Shown piece by piece: positions 1 to 8,521 of a stretch of DNA of 64,000 nucleotides. Origin of the DNA: Brevundimonas sp. UBA5936 (lineage in GTDB: Bacteria > Pseudomonadota > Alphaproteobacteria > Caulobacterales > Caulobacteraceae); assembly GCA_002430835.1 (NCBI GenBank), contig DJDA01000132.1:13056-77055 (forward strand). Direction: 5' to 3'. How positions within the stretch are numbered: position 1 is the first letter of the stretch; each line of letters opens with the position of its first letter. The notes below the pieces were generated by a model that worked only from the letters and a program-made list of their open reading frames with translations, was not told where the DNA came from and searched no databases. The position numbers and the translations under genes are program-made.

Positions 1-620
1 GGCGCGCCCGCCGCCAGCAGGGCCGAAGCGGCGATCAGGCCGACCGCCATGATCATTCCCATGTGGTTCTTTTCGTACCACAGGCCGCGCCACAACCCGG
101 CGTTGGCGCTGTGATGGACGCCTAGGCTGGGAAACAGGAAGACGGCGATCAGGCTGCCGACGCCGAGGGCAAGGAAGGTCCAGGTCAGCAGGCGCGGCAG
201 TTCAGCGCCACGGAATACGACGCCGAGATAGATGGAGAAGCCGCCGGTCAGGGCCAGGGCCAGAACCCGTCGCTGAGTTACATCCGGCGCCTGCGACCAT
301 AGGCTGGACGACAGAGCCAGGATGACCATCAGGGCCAACAGGATGAAGGCGGGCCAGGCCGCCGCCATCTGGCGCGCGCGAACCGCCATCAGGCCCAGTA
401 TGACCAGATAGACCGGCGGCCAGATCAGCCGGAGCGCCGGAAGTTCTTGCTGCTGCGGCGCAAAGATGGGGCCGATCAGCGCCCCGGTCAGAAGGAACAG
501 GATGAAGGCCGCCGCGGCCTGCTCCCAAAGGCGCGGCGCGACCGAGGATGTCTGGGGTTCTGGACGAACGGCGCGCACGGGAGCACGTTCGTGGAACAGG
601 GTTAAGGAAGGGTGGGGCAT
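1..620 (-). CDS. O-antigen ligase family membrane protein (C-terminus cut by window edge)
   Basis: The frame reads from an ATG at 620 leftwards without a stop to base 1, giving about 206 residues. A short basic N-terminus is followed by successive hydrophobic segments (near AAAAFILFLLTGALIG, WPPVYLVILGLMAV and PAFILLALMVILAL). The motif GLWYEKNHMG at about 190 resembles the W-R-G-hydrophobic-x-x-K-N-x-x-G signature of O-antigen ligase/ExoQ-type Wzy or WaaL proteins, which polymerise or ligate surface glycans at the periplasmic face of the inner membrane. Its start codon overlaps that of the divergent ltrA gene by two bases. No clear ribosome site precedes the ATG, so a downstream GTG near 576 is possible. 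Family call is good; the exact substrate cannot be told. Confidence 0.75.
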   Translation of the reverse strand, partial: MPHPSLTLFHERAPVRAVRPEPQTSSVAPRLWEQAAAAFILFLLTGALIGPIFAPQQQELPALRLIWPPVYLVILGLMAVRARQMAAAWPAFILLALMVILALSSSLWSQAPDVTQRRVLALALTGGFSIYLGVVFRGAELPRLLTWTFLALGVGSLIAVFLFPSLGVHHSANAGLWRGLWYEKNHMGMIMAVGLIAASALLAAGA

Positions 621-1779
621 GGCCGCCAGTCTGATGCGCGTTCGACGGCCCGGAGAGCATGCTCGGGTCAGCTTTGTCGAGCTATTCTTCGATCTCGTCT
701 TCGTCTTCGCCATCACCCAGGTCAGCCATCTGCTGTTGGCCCACCTGACGCCGCTGGGCGCACTGGAGGCGGCCGTCCTGCTGGCGGCGGTCTGGTGGGT
801 GTGGATCGACACCAGCTGGATCACCAACTGGCTGGACCCCGAGCGCGGCCCTGTGCGGCTGATGATGTTCGTCCTGATGGCGGCGGGCCTAGTCATGTCG
901 ATGTCCTTGCCTACGGCGTTCGGCGACAGGGGGCTGACGTTCGCCTGCGCCTTCGCCGCCATTCAGGTGGGGCGCAGCCTGTTCACCCTGTGGGCGGTGC
1001 GCGGTTCGCCGACGCAGAGGGCGAATTTCCAGAGGATATCGCTATGGGCGCTGCTGGGCGCCGTGTTCTGGATCAGCGGCGGCTTGGCCGAGGGGCAGGC
1101 GCGGCTGTTGATCTGGCTGGTCGCCCTGGCGCTGGAGTTCATCGGCCCGGCGTTGGCCTTCTTCGTGCCGGGCCTGGGCCGATCCAGTACCACGGACTGG
1201 AATGTCGAGGGCGCGCATCTGGCCGAGCGCGTGGGTCTGTTCGTTATCATCTGCCTGGGCGAATCGATCATCATCACCGGAGCGACGTTCGCGGAACTGG
1301 CGTGGACGCCGCCGGTGGCTGCGGCCTTCGTGTCCGCTTTCGTGACGACCATCGCCATGTGGTGGCTGTTCTTCAGCGAGGCGCACGAGGCCGGATCGGA
1401 AACCATCAGCCACGCCGCTGACCCCGGCGCCATCGCCCGAAGAACCTATACCTATTGCCCGATCATCGTCGTGGCGGGGATCGTGGTGACGGCGGTCGGC
1501 GATGAACTGGCCCTGGCGCATCCGCTAGGCGTGGCGGGTGCGGCGAGCGCGGCCGTGCTGATCGGCGGGCCGTTGCTGTTCCTGCTGGGAACGGCCCTGT
1601 CGGTCTTCAGCATCTGGGGCAAGGTGGCGTGGCCGCGCGTCATCGGCGTGGCGATCCTGGGGACCGTCTTCCTGATCGGGCGAGGCTGGTCGCCGCTGGC
1701 GCTGACGATGGCGTCGACTGTCGTTCTGGTGGCGACGGGGCTGTGGGAGTCCTTCGCCCCGCGAGGACGGCGCGCCTAG
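619..1779 (+). CDS. Low temperature requirement protein A (LtrA) family membrane protein
   Basis: 386 residues. The N-terminal motif VSFVELFFDLVFVFAITQ is the hallmark of the LtrA family (E-L-F-F-D-L-V-F-V-F), followed by about ten hydrophobic segments across the full length. LtrA proteins are polytopic inner-membrane proteins first linked to growth of Listeria at low temperature; their biochemical activity is not known. The ATG at 619 is chosen because AAGGAAG lies about eight bases upstream and the family motif begins some 17 residues in; the longer open frame from 466 would add an unconserved tail. The stop is shared with convergent uvrD in a CTAG tetramer. Confidence 0.85.
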   Translation: MAASLMRVRRPGEHARVSFVELFFDLVFVFAITQVSHLLLAHLTPLGALEAAVLLAAVWWVWIDTSWITNWLDPERGPVRLMMFVLMAAGLVMSMSLPTAFGDRGLTFACAFAAIQVGRSLFTLWAVRGSPTQRANFQRISLWALLGAVFWISGGLAEGQARLLIWLVALALEFIGPALAFFVPGLGRSSTTDWNVEGAHLAERVGLFVIICLGESIIITGATFAELAWTPPVAAAFVSAFVTTIAMWWLFFSEAHEAGSETISHAADPGAIARRTYTYCPIIVVAGIVVTAVGDELALAHPLGVAGAASAAVLIGGPLLFLLGTALSVFSIWGKVAWPRVIGVAILGTVFLIGRGWSPLALTMASTVVLVATGLWESFAPRGRRA

Positions 1780-4160
1780 GGCGCCTTCTCCACGAAGGTG
1801 TCGATGACCTTCTTCTCGCCCGCCTTGTCGAAACTGACCACCAGCTTGTTCCCCTCAACCGCGCGGACGGAGCCGTAGCCGAACTTCTGGTGGAAGACGC
1901 GGTCGCCGCGCGACCAGCCGGACGCCGCCTTGGGATCGGCGGTGGCGATCAGGCGGCCTTCGCCCTCGATCACGGCGCGGCGGGCGTAGGCGGGTTTGGG
2001 CGTCTGGGCGGCGGTATAGGTCTGGGCGCGCTTCCAGCCGGGGCTGGAATAGCTGCCGCCGAAGGAGGGGGCGTCGTCCCAGCGGCTCTTGGCCTCCTTC
2101 ATCCCGGTCGAGGCGCCGTAATAGCCGGTGTCCGACTGCGGCTCGACGTGGGCGATGGGCAGTTCATCGACGAAGCGGCTGGGCAGCTGCGAGGTCCAGC
2201 GGCCGTAGACCATGCGGTTGGCGGCGAAGCTGATGCGCGCGTCCTGCTTGGCGCGGGTGACGCCGACGTAGGCCAGGCGGCGTTCCTCCTCCAGCCCCTT
2301 CACGCCCTTCTCGTCGATGCTGCGCTGGCTGGGGAAGACGCCTTCCTCCCAGCCCGGTAGGAAGACCAGAGGGAACTCCAGCCCCTTGGCGCCGTGCAGC
2401 GTCATGATCTGCACCGAGCCCGATCCATCGGCGTTCTCGTCGCGGCGTTCCAGATCCATGACCAGCGAAACATGCTCCAGATAGGCCTGCAGCGTCTCGA
2501 ACGACTGCATCGACTGGGTCAGTTCCTTCAGGTTGTCCAAGCGCGTCTGGCCGCTGGTGCGGTCGGCCTTCTGCATGGCGGTGTATCCACTCTCGTCCAG
2601 CAGGGTCTCCGTCACCTGCCAGTGCGGCGTGCCCATCGCCATCAGGTCGCGCCAGCGGTCCAGATCGCGCACGAAGTTCGCCAGCGGCGTGCGGGTGCGG
2701 GCCTGAAGCTCGTCCGTCGTGATCAGATGGCGAACCGCCCGCATGGCCGAGACGCCGTTCTCGCGCGCGATGTGCAGGATTTTCTGGACGCTGGTGTCGC
2801 CGATGCCGCGTTTGGGAACGTTGACGATGCGCTCGAACGCCAGATCATCGTCCTCGGACTGGATCAATCGCAGATAGGCGTGGGCGTCACGGATTTCCGC
2901 CCGCTCGAAGAAGCGCGGCCCGCCGATGACGACATAGGGAATGGCCAGCATCAGGAAGCGTTCTTCAAACGCCCGCATCTGGAAGGACGCGCGAACAAGA
3001 ACGGCCATGTCCTTGTAATTCATGCCCTGCTTGCGCGCGGTTTCGATCTCGTCGGCGATCAGGCGGGCCTCGGCCTCGCCGTCCCAGACGCCGCGCACAC
3101 GCACCTTGTCGCCGCTGTCGTCCTCGGTCCACAGGGTCTTGCCCAGTCGGTCCTGATTGGCCGCGATAAGGGCCGAAGCCGCGCCCAGGATGTGCTTGGT
3201 CGAACGGTAGTTGCGCTCCAGCCGGATGACCTTGGCGCCGGGGAAGTCGCGCTCGAAGCGCAGGATGTTGTCCACCTCGGCCCCGCGCCAGCCATAGATC
3301 GACTGATCATCGTCGCCGACGCAGCAGACATTGCCGGTCGAGGAGGTCAGCAGCCGCAGCCACAGATACTGGGCGACGTTGGTGTCCTGATATTCGTCGA
3401 CCAGGATGTAACGGAACCGACGGCGATATTCCTCGGCCAGATCAGCGTGTTTCGACAGGATGTTGATGTTGTGCAGCAACAGGTCGCCGAAGTCGCAGGC
3501 GTTCAGCGTCGCCAGCCGCGCCTGATAGGCGGCGTACAGCGCCGGGCCCTTGCCGTTGGCGAAGTCCTCGCCCGGCGGCAGCTTGTCGGGCGTCCAGCCG
3601 CGGTTCTTCCAGTGGTCGATCATATGGGCCAGCGACTTGGGCGTGAACCGCTTGGTGTCGATGTTGGCCGCTTCCAGAAGCTGCTTCAGCAGCCGCTCCT
3701 GATCGTCCGTATCCAAGATGGTGAAGCTGGATTTCAGCCCAACCAGTTCCGCATGGCGACGCAGAATCTGCGCCGCGACCGAGTGGAAGGTGCCCAGCCA
3801 GCGCAGCCCCTCGGACGACGGACCGATCAGATGGCCGATCCGCTCGCGCATCTCGCGCGCGGCCTTGTTGGTGAAGGTGACGACCAGCAGCTCCCACGGC
3901 TTGGCCCGGCCGGTCGCCAGAATGTGCGCCAGACGGGTGGTCAGGACGCGCGTCTTGCCCGTGCCCGCGCCCGCCAGAACCAGCACCGGCCCCTCGGTCG
4001 TCTCTACCGCCTCGCGCTGCTCGGGGTTCAGGCCCGACAGATAATCGGACGCCGGCCCTTGCGGAGTCTGGGCGCGGGCGAGGTCGGAAATGCGGGGAGC
4101 GGGCAGGTCGGTCACAGGGGCGGATACTCGGGCGGCGTCTGGGGCGGGCAGGGCGCCCAT
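1776..4160 (-). CDS. uvrD: DNA helicase II, UvrD/PcrA family
   Basis: 794 residues, the usual length for UvrD/PcrA. All SF1A motifs are present in order: Q motif LNPEQREAV (about 44-52), Walker A AGAGTGKT (63-70), Walker B VDEYQDTN, motif III VGDDDQSIYGWRG, motif IV ERNYRST, motif V TLHGAKGLEF and motif VI RRLAYVGVTRAK. The extreme C-terminus (FHQKFGYGSVRAVEG onward) is the Tudor-like domain that contacts RNA polymerase in PcrA/UvrD. It unwinds DNA 3' to 5' in nucleotide excision and mismatch repair and removes stalled RNA polymerase. No good ribosome site precedes the ATG at 4160; a GTG near 4115 is an alternative. The gene is convergent with ltrA, both stops reading from one CTAG. Confidence 0.97.
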   Translation of the reverse strand: MGALPAPDAARVSAPVTDLPAPRISDLARAQTPQGPASDYLSGLNPEQREAVETTEGPVLVLAGAGTGKTRVLTTRLAHILATGRAKPWELLVVTFTNKAAREMRERIGHLIGPSSEGLRWLGTFHSVAAQILRRHAELVGLKSSFTILDTDDQERLLKQLLEAANIDTKRFTPKSLAHMIDHWKNRGWTPDKLPPGEDFANGKGPALYAAYQARLATLNACDFGDLLLHNINILSKHADLAEEYRRRFRYILVDEYQDTNVAQYLWLRLLTSSTGNVCCVGDDDQSIYGWRGAEVDNILRFERDFPGAKVIRLERNYRSTKHILGAASALIAANQDRLGKTLWTEDDSGDKVRVRGVWDGEAEARLIADEIETARKQGMNYKDMAVLVRASFQMRAFEERFLMLAIPYVVIGGPRFFERAEIRDAHAYLRLIQSEDDDLAFERIVNVPKRGIGDTSVQKILHIARENGVSAMRAVRHLITTDELQARTRTPLANFVRDLDRWRDLMAMGTPHWQVTETLLDESGYTAMQKADRTSGQTRLDNLKELTQSMQSFETLQAYLEHVSLVMDLERRDENADGSGSVQIMTLHGAKGLEFPLVFLPGWEEGVFPSQRSIDEKGVKGLEEERRLAYVGVTRAKQDARISFAANRMVYGRWTSQLPSRFVDELPIAHVEPQSDTGYYGASTGMKEAKSRWDDAPSFGGSYSSPGWKRAQTYTAAQTPKPAYARRAVIEGEGRLIATADPKAASGWSRGDRVFHQKFGYGSVRAVEGNKLVVSFDKAGEKKVIDTFVEKAP

Positions 4161-4229
4161 CGGAATCTGAAAGGGAGAACATAAGCAGCACAGCGGCCAA
4201 AGTCAGTCCCATTCGCACGATCTGTGGTT

Positions 4230-4254
4230 GGAACCGTGAACAGCGAGCGCCGTT
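4230..4254 (+). promoter_or_regulatory. Putative SigT/EcfG general-stress promoter
   Basis: GGAAC at 4230-4234 and CGTT at 4251-4254 are separated by exactly 16 bases, matching the alphaproteobacterial EcfG (Caulobacter SigT) consensus GGAAC-N16/17-CGTT. The pair sits 36 bases before the ATG of the small membrane protein at 4291. The match is seen directly; activity is inferred. Confidence 0.55.
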
Positions 4255-4290
4255 TTTCGGCTGACAGGGCAAGCAAGGGAGGACCGCCTG

Positions 4291-4545
4291 ATGGCGAATG
4301 GTTCCAGCGGCGGCGCAAACGTCGGTCTCGCCTTCATCGTGGGCGCCTTGGTGGTGGTCGTCGCCGTGCTGGCGTGGTTTCTGCTGGGACGCGGCGGGCC
4401 GATGCAGCCGGAAACGCCCAACCTGAACGTGGATATCAATGTGCCGGCGCCGCGCCTGCCCGATGTGCCGGACCGTCCCGCGCCGCCCGAACTGCCCAGC
4501 CCGACCGAACCGCCGCAGGTGGCCGCGCCCGAACCCAAGGCGTGA
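4291..4545 (+). CDS. Small single-pass membrane protein with proline-rich tail
   Basis: 84 residues, not assigned to a known family. A short Gly/Ser N-terminus is followed by one strongly hydrophobic helix (about 12-33, VGLAFIVGALVVVVAVLAWF), then an acidic, proline-rich tail (LPDVPDRPAPPELPSPTEPP) that probably faces the periplasm. The start is supported by GGAGGA eight bases upstream. A SigT-type promoter lies 36 bases before it, and a DUF488 gene follows after four bases, so the two are probably co-transcribed and may respond to general stress. It resembles small tail-bearing proteins often found in stress regulons, but no function can be assigned. Confidence 0.75.
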   Translation: MANGSSGGANVGLAFIVGALVVVVAVLAWFLLGRGGPMQPETPNLNVDINVPAPRLPDVPDRPAPPELPSPTEPPQVAAPEPKA

Positions 4546-4549
4546 GGTC

Positions 4550-4897
4550 GTGAAGGTCATCCTGAAGCGCGTCTATGAGCCGCCGTCGGATGCGGACGGC
4601 ACGCGTATTCTGGTGGATCGACTGTGGCCGCGCGGGCTGAGCAAGGACAAGGCCCGCGTCGATCTGTGGCTGAAGGAGATCGCGCCGACGACGGAGTTGC
4701 GGCAGTGGTTCGGCCACGATCCGCAGAAATGGGCGGAGTTTCAGCGCCGCTATCGCGCGGAGCTGGATCTGAACTCCGACGCCGTTTCCGAACTGAAGGC
4801 CGCTCTTTCCAACGGTCCGGCGACACTGGTCTATGGCGCAAAGGACGAAGCGCATAACGACGCGGTTGTGCTGGCGGACTATCTGTCAGAGGCCTGA
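4550..4897 (+). CDS. DUF488 family protein (YeaO-like)
   Basis: 115 residues from a GTG at 4550, four bases after the preceding stop. The sequence contains the family features KRVYEPPSDADGTRILVDRLWPRG near the N-terminus (in two blocks: KRVYEPPS and RILVDRLWPRG), the central LWLKEIAPTTELRQWFGHD segment and a C-terminal LVYGAKDEAHNDAVVLADYL block. DUF488/YeaO proteins are small cytosolic proteins of unknown biochemical role, sometimes associated with stress. The upstream frame extends to 4439 but is unconserved and overlaps the previous gene. Linkage to a SigT-type promoter fits a stress role, which is inference. Confidence 0.85.
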   Translation: MKVILKRVYEPPSDADGTRILVDRLWPRGLSKDKARVDLWLKEIAPTTELRQWFGHDPQKWAEFQRRYRAELDLNSDAVSELKAALSNGPATLVYGAKDEAHNDAVVLADYLSEA

Positions 4898-4915
4898 AGC
4901 CTCGCCCCTCCCATC

Positions 4916-5030
4916 GTCATCCCCGGGCTTGTCCCGGGGATCCATACACTCAGGCTTTTCGTGTTTGCGCGCCGCGCTTCGATCAGGCCTAGTCGTGTTT
5001 ATGGATTCTCGGGACAAGCCCGAGAATGAC
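4916..5030. repeat. Intergenic palindromic repeat element, about 115 bp
   Basis: The outer arms 4916-4946 and 5000-5030 are imperfect inverted copies (GTCATCCCCGGGCTTGTCCC against GTCATTCTCGGGCTTGTCCC on the opposite strand, both running on to ATCCATA). Each arm also contains its own CCGGGCTTGTCCCGG-type palindrome. This is typical of dispersed alphaproteobacterial intergenic repeats. It lies between the DUF488 gene and the convergent SIMPL gene and may act as a transcript end. No transposase is present. Confidence 0.8.
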
Positions 5031-5069
5031 GGCATAGGGAGAGGGCCACAGGCGAAACTGACCCTGCGC

Positions 5070-5801
5070 CTACTTCAACCGATAGCTGATCGTGGTGACG
5101 ACCCGCACCTTCTTGTTCGGCGAGCCGGCTTCATCGCCCGTGCCGTCGCGCGACAGGATTTCGAACGAGCCCTGTCCCGCCGTCTTGATCGGCCCCAGCG
5201 GCGCGCCGGAATCCTTGGCGAACTGTTCGGCGCCGCTGCGGGCGGCGGCGGTGGCCTCGGCGATCATGGCCGGGCGCACGTCGTTCAGCTTGGTGAAGAT
5301 GTAGGACGGGCCGTTGAAGTCCTGCAGCACCACGCCCTGCCGCACCAGATCATTCAGGTTGCGGGTCGTGGTCTGCACGCGGTCGACGTCCGTGGTGCGC
5401 ACGATCACGGTCTGGGTCAGGATGAAGCGCGGCCCGCCGGTCTGGCTGGCGTATTCGCGCGATCGGGTGTCGGCCACGCCCAACTGACCCAGGTCCACGG
5501 CGTCGTCGGCATAGCCCTGCGCCTTCAGGAACTGGCGCACGATGGCCAGGTCGCCGTCGATGCGCGCCTGCACCTCGGACAGTACGTCGCCCGAGGTTGT
5601 GAAACGGATCGGCAGGACGGCCAGATCGGCCTTCACGTCCTTTTCCGCCAGACCGCGCACGGTGACGGAGCGGTCGCCCGCGCGGGCGTTGACCACGCCC
5701 TGACCGATCAGGGCTCCGCCGACGATCAGGCCCACGGCCACCAGTCCGCCGAAGACGGCGGCGGGGATCAGGCGGTTGTTGTCGATGCAAGCGTCGCTCA
5801 T
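5070..5801 (-). CDS. SIMPL domain (DUF541) protein, membrane-anchored
   Basis: 243 residues from the ATG at 5801. An N-terminal hydrophobic anchor (LIPAAVFGGLVAVGLIVGGALIG, about 11-33) precedes a SIMPL domain, recognised by RSVTVRGLAEKDVKADLAVLP near 45 and the repeated alpha/beta pattern ending in a conserved VRVVTTISYRL tail. SIMPL/DUF541 proteins form periplasmic or outer-membrane oligomers of unclear function, with some tied to oxidative stress. The start codon overlaps the stop of the upstream ribbon-helix-helix gene (ATGA), so the two are co-transcribed. A longer frame to 5843 would fully overlap that gene and is not favoured. Confidence 0.85.
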   Translation of the reverse strand: MSDACIDNNRLIPAAVFGGLVAVGLIVGGALIGQGVVNARAGDRSVTVRGLAEKDVKADLAVLPIRFTTSGDVLSEVQARIDGDLAIVRQFLKAQGYADDAVDLGQLGVADTRSREYASQTGGPRFILTQTVIVRTTDVDRVQTTTRNLNDLVRQGVVLQDFNGPSYIFTKLNDVRPAMIAEATAAARSGAEQFAKDSGAPLGPIKTAGQGSFEILSRDGTGDEAGSPNKKVRVVTTISYRLK

Positions 5802-6037
5802 GACGTCTTCTCTTCTGCGAAACTGCGGTCGCCGCCGGTCCATTGCAGGGCCAGGATGCGGCAGGCGGAGGCCAGGGGGCGGCGGCCCCGCCAGGCGTCG
5901 ATGCGGATCAGCAGGCCGGACCGACTGAGCGTCAGTTCGGCCGCGATGGCGTCCAGCACGGCCCAGAACTCAGGCTCCAGCGCCACAGAGGTGGCGTGGC
6001 CGGACAGCAGCACCGATCGTTTGGCGAGGCCGCTCAA
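5798..6037 (-). CDS. Ribbon-helix-helix domain protein
   Basis: 79 residues. It has the pattern of the alphaproteobacterial ribbon-helix-helix family (RSVLLSGHATSVALEPEFW, then a helix AELTLSRSGLLIRIDAWRG), where a short strand pairs in the dimer to read DNA. A transcription factor role is likely but the target is unknown. It sits between the YbaY-like lipoprotein gene (3 bases upstream) and the SIMPL gene (4-base overlap), all on the minus strand, so the three probably form an operon and it could regulate it. Confidence 0.8.
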   Translation of the reverse strand: MSGLAKRSVLLSGHATSVALEPEFWAVLDAIAAELTLSRSGLLIRIDAWRGRRPLASACRILALQWTGGDRSFAEEKTS

Positions 6038-6040
6038 GGC

Positions 6041-6451
6041 TTAGCGCACGCCCACCATGACGATATCGGCGCTGTTCGGCGCGCCGCGCGTCAGCACCGA
6101 ATGGCGCGTGTCCGTAGTGAAGCGCAGGGCGCCCGACGGGTCGCGGATCTCGGCGCGGGCGGCGTATTCCATGCGGCTGTCGATCTTGTCGTTCGGCACC
6201 GACAGGGTGACGGCGTAGGGCGGGCCGCGACCGTCCAGGCGCTGGGTCGTCTCGGCGACGACCCGGGCGGGAGCGTCCATGCGGCTGACGTCCTCGACTT
6301 TGACCGTCAGGACATGGCCGGGCGGCAGCATGATGCGTTCGCGATAGGTGGCGGTGACCTGGACTTCGGTCATGGAGGTCTCCGGCAGGGTGGAGCAGGC
6401 GGCGGCCAGCAGGGCCGGGGCCAGGACGAGGGGGGCGAGGAACAGGCGCAT
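6041..6451 (-). CDS. YbaY family lipoprotein
   Basis: 136 residues. The N-terminus is a lipoprotein signal with a lipobox ending LLAAAC (Cys at 19). The mature part begins with VTATYRERIMLPPGHVLTVKVEDVS, as in YbaY-type beta-sandwich domains (here quoted blocks TATYRERIMLPPG and VLTVKVEDVS), and a second conserved block IDSRMEYAARAEI follows. YbaY proteins are outer-membrane lipoproteins of unknown role, often fused to or near META/HslJ domains. Probably first gene of a minus-strand set with the RHH and SIMPL genes. Confidence 0.82.
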   Translation of the reverse strand: MRLFLAPLVLAPALLAAACSTLPETSMTEVQVTATYRERIMLPPGHVLTVKVEDVSRMDAPARVVAETTQRLDGRGPPYAVTLSVPNDKIDSRMEYAARAEIRDPSGALRFTTDTRHSVLTRGAPNSADIVMVGVR

Positions 6452-6582
6452 CGGCGTCTCCTTTGTGCGCGGCTAGCTTAGCAGAACGCGCCAGCGTCGC
6501 ATAAGGCTGCAACAGGTGAGAGACGGCGGGGATAAAGCGGTGCTATCGGAAGTTCCCGTTTCGTTTCGACCGAGTCGCCGGC

Positions 6583-7527
6583 GTGTCCCAGTCTGAAGCT
6601 CCCCAGTCCGAAAATGCGTCGTCGCGGTTCTTGTCGCCGGCCATGCTGGCCTTCGGCGGCGTCGGGATCTGCGCCCTGATCTGGGGCACGACCTGGTACG
6701 CCATCACCTTCCAGCTCGGCGCCGTCGATCCGGTGATTTCGGTGGTGTTGCGCTTCGGCATCGCTTCGGCCTTGCTGGCCCTGATCGTCAAGGCGACGGG
6801 CGGGCGGTTGGCCTTGACGCGGGCTCAGCATCTGGCGGCGCTGGGTCAGGGGTTGTTCTCCTTCGCCATCAGCTACGCCTTCGTCTACGCTTCGGAGGAG
6901 AAGATCGCCTCGGCCGTGGTGGCGGTGATCTTCGCCGCCCTGGCCTTCCTGAACCTGATCCTGTTCCGCGTCGCCTCGGGCCAGAAGGCGGCGCGCGCCG
7001 CCTGGCTGGGCGCGGGGCTGGGCGTGATCGGCGTCGGCGTCCTGTCGGCGGGCGAGGTGATGGGCGCAGGCCTGGGCGCCCACGCGGTCGCAGGCGTCAG
7101 CTTCGCCGTGATCGCCGTCGTCGCCTCCGCCTTCGGCAACTGGTTCGCCTGGCGCGGGCAGCAGGCGGGATCGCAGGTGCTGCCGTCCACCGCCTGGGCC
7201 ATGGCCTACGGCACGGGGACGCTGGCGCTCTACGCCCTGGTCACGGGCGTATCCTGGTCGGTGGCGTGGAGCCCGGCCTATGTGATCTCGCTGCTGTATC
7301 TGGCGGTGTTCGGCTCGGTCATCGCCTTCGGTCTGTATTTCACCATCGCGCGGGCGAGGGGGTACGCCGTGGCTAGCTACATCTCGGCCCTTACGCCGCC
7401 GATCGCCATGCTGGTGTCGGTGATGTTCGAGGGCGCGCGCTTCGGCGTCCTGGCCCTGGTCGGCCTGGCCCTGGTGCTGGCCGGGCAGTTGTTCCTGATC
7501 CGCGCGCCGAAACGTTCGGCGGCCTGA
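6583..7527 (+). CDS. DMT superfamily transporter (EamA domains)
   Basis: 314 residues from a GTG at 6583. Ten hydrophobic helices in two halves form a tandem EamA repeat; the first half has the family motif LIWGTTWYAITFQLG, and the second includes SVIAFGLYFTIARARGYAVAS and ISALTPPIAMLVSV. Members export amino acids, purines or other metabolites across the inner membrane; the substrate cannot be told. It is convergent with the sulfurtransferase gene: the two stop codons abut (TGA then TCA) inside a perfect 12-base palindrome GCCTGATCAGGC. Confidence 0.9.
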   Translation: MSQSEAPQSENASSRFLSPAMLAFGGVGICALIWGTTWYAITFQLGAVDPVISVVLRFGIASALLALIVKATGGRLALTRAQHLAALGQGLFSFAISYAFVYASEEKIASAVVAVIFAALAFLNLILFRVASGQKAARAAWLGAGLGVIGVGVLSAGEVMGAGLGAHAVAGVSFAVIAVVASAFGNWFAWRGQQAGSQVLPSTAWAMAYGTGTLALYALVTGVSWSVAWSPAYVISLLYLAVFGSVIAFGLYFTIARARGYAVASYISALTPPIAMLVSVMFEGARFGVLALVGLALVLAGQLFLIRAPKRSAA

Positions 7528-8373
7528 TCAGGCGGAGCCGGTCACGACCGGCGCATCGGCCCGTGCGCCCCATTCGGCCCACGACCCATCGTAGAGCCGC
7601 GATGACCGCCCCAGCGCGGTCAGCCCCAGCGTCAGGATCGCCGCCGTCACGCCCGAACCGCAGCTGGTGATGACAGGTCGCTCCAGATCGACGCCCGCCG
7701 CGCGAAAAGCCTCTTCCAGCGCCGCGCCCTGCTTCAGCGTCCCGTCCGCGTTCAGCAAGCTGGAGAAGGGCAGGTTCAGCGCGCCCGGCATATGACCGGC
7801 CCGCACGCCGGGGCGCGGCTCGGCGGCTTCGCCCCGGAACCGCGCCGCCCCGCGTGCATCGACCACCTGAAGACCGTCCGCCAGCGCGGCGTTCACCTGA
7901 TCGAAGTCCGTCACGGCGTCGGCGTCGAACCGCGCCTCGAACTTCGCAGGGACGGGGGCTTCGGCCGCGCCGCCTTCCAGCGGCCGCCCTTCGGCTTTCC
8001 ACTTGGGCAAGCCGCCGTCCAGCACGCGCACGCGCCTGGCCCCCATTGTCCGCAGCGTCCACCAGACCCGCGCGGCCGAGAACAGCCCCTGCGCGTCATA
8101 GACGACGATGTCGTCGCTCTCCGCGACGCCCAGCGCGCCCATCGCCTCGGCGAAGATGTCCGGCGACGGCAGCATGTGCGGATAGGGGCTGTTCCGATCC
8201 GACACGGCGTCCAGATCGAAGAAGACGGCGCCCGGCAGCCGCTCGCGCTCGAAATCCGCTCGCGCGTCACGCCCGTCCAGCCACCAGCTGGCGTCAATGA
8301 TCCTCAGGTCCGGCGCGCCCCGCCGCGACACCAGGGCTTCGGTCGAGATCAGCGGCGTATCGGGCTTGGTCAT
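7528..8373 (-). CDS. sseA: 3-mercaptopyruvate sulfurtransferase
   Basis: 281 residues, typical for the two-rhodanese-domain sulfurtransferases. The N-terminal domain has the conserved RIIDASWWLDGR and GAVFFDLDAVSD blocks and the linker LDGGLPKWKAEGRPL. The C-terminal domain carries the catalytic loop TSCGSGVTA with the active-site cysteine near 237; the CGSGVT form marks mercaptopyruvate rather than thiosulfate sulfurtransferases. The enzyme moves sulfur from 3-mercaptopyruvate to cyanide or thiol acceptors in the cytosol. Confidence 0.93.
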   Translation of the reverse strand: MTKPDTPLISTEALVSRRGAPDLRIIDASWWLDGRDARADFERERLPGAVFFDLDAVSDRNSPYPHMLPSPDIFAEAMGALGVAESDDIVVYDAQGLFSAARVWWTLRTMGARRVRVLDGGLPKWKAEGRPLEGGAAEAPVPAKFEARFDADAVTDFDQVNAALADGLQVVDARGAARFRGEAAEPRPGVRAGHMPGALNLPFSSLLNADGTLKQGAALEEAFRAAGVDLERPVITSCGSGVTAAILTLGLTALGRSSRLYDGSWAEWGARADAPVVTGSA

Positions 8374-8521
8374 CTTGTCAGATTACCATGATCGCGACGG
8401 CGATGGTCAGGGCCTGAGTCGCCGGATAAGTTGCGAAAACGCATCCGCGACGCCACCTGTCCGCCTGAAAGCCGCGGCATAGGCCCGCGAACCGCCGTTG
8501 AAACCAGTCGAAAGCGCCGCC

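Noticed and set aside
466..618. N-terminal extension of LtrA from 466
   Set aside because: The added residues are unlike the family and lie over the divergent gene; ATG 619 has a better ribosome site.
2394..4184. Long open frame (596 codons) antisense to uvrD
   Set aside because: It lies wholly opposite a gene with every SF1 helicase motif; long antisense frames are expected in GC-rich sequence and its translation has no recognisable domain.
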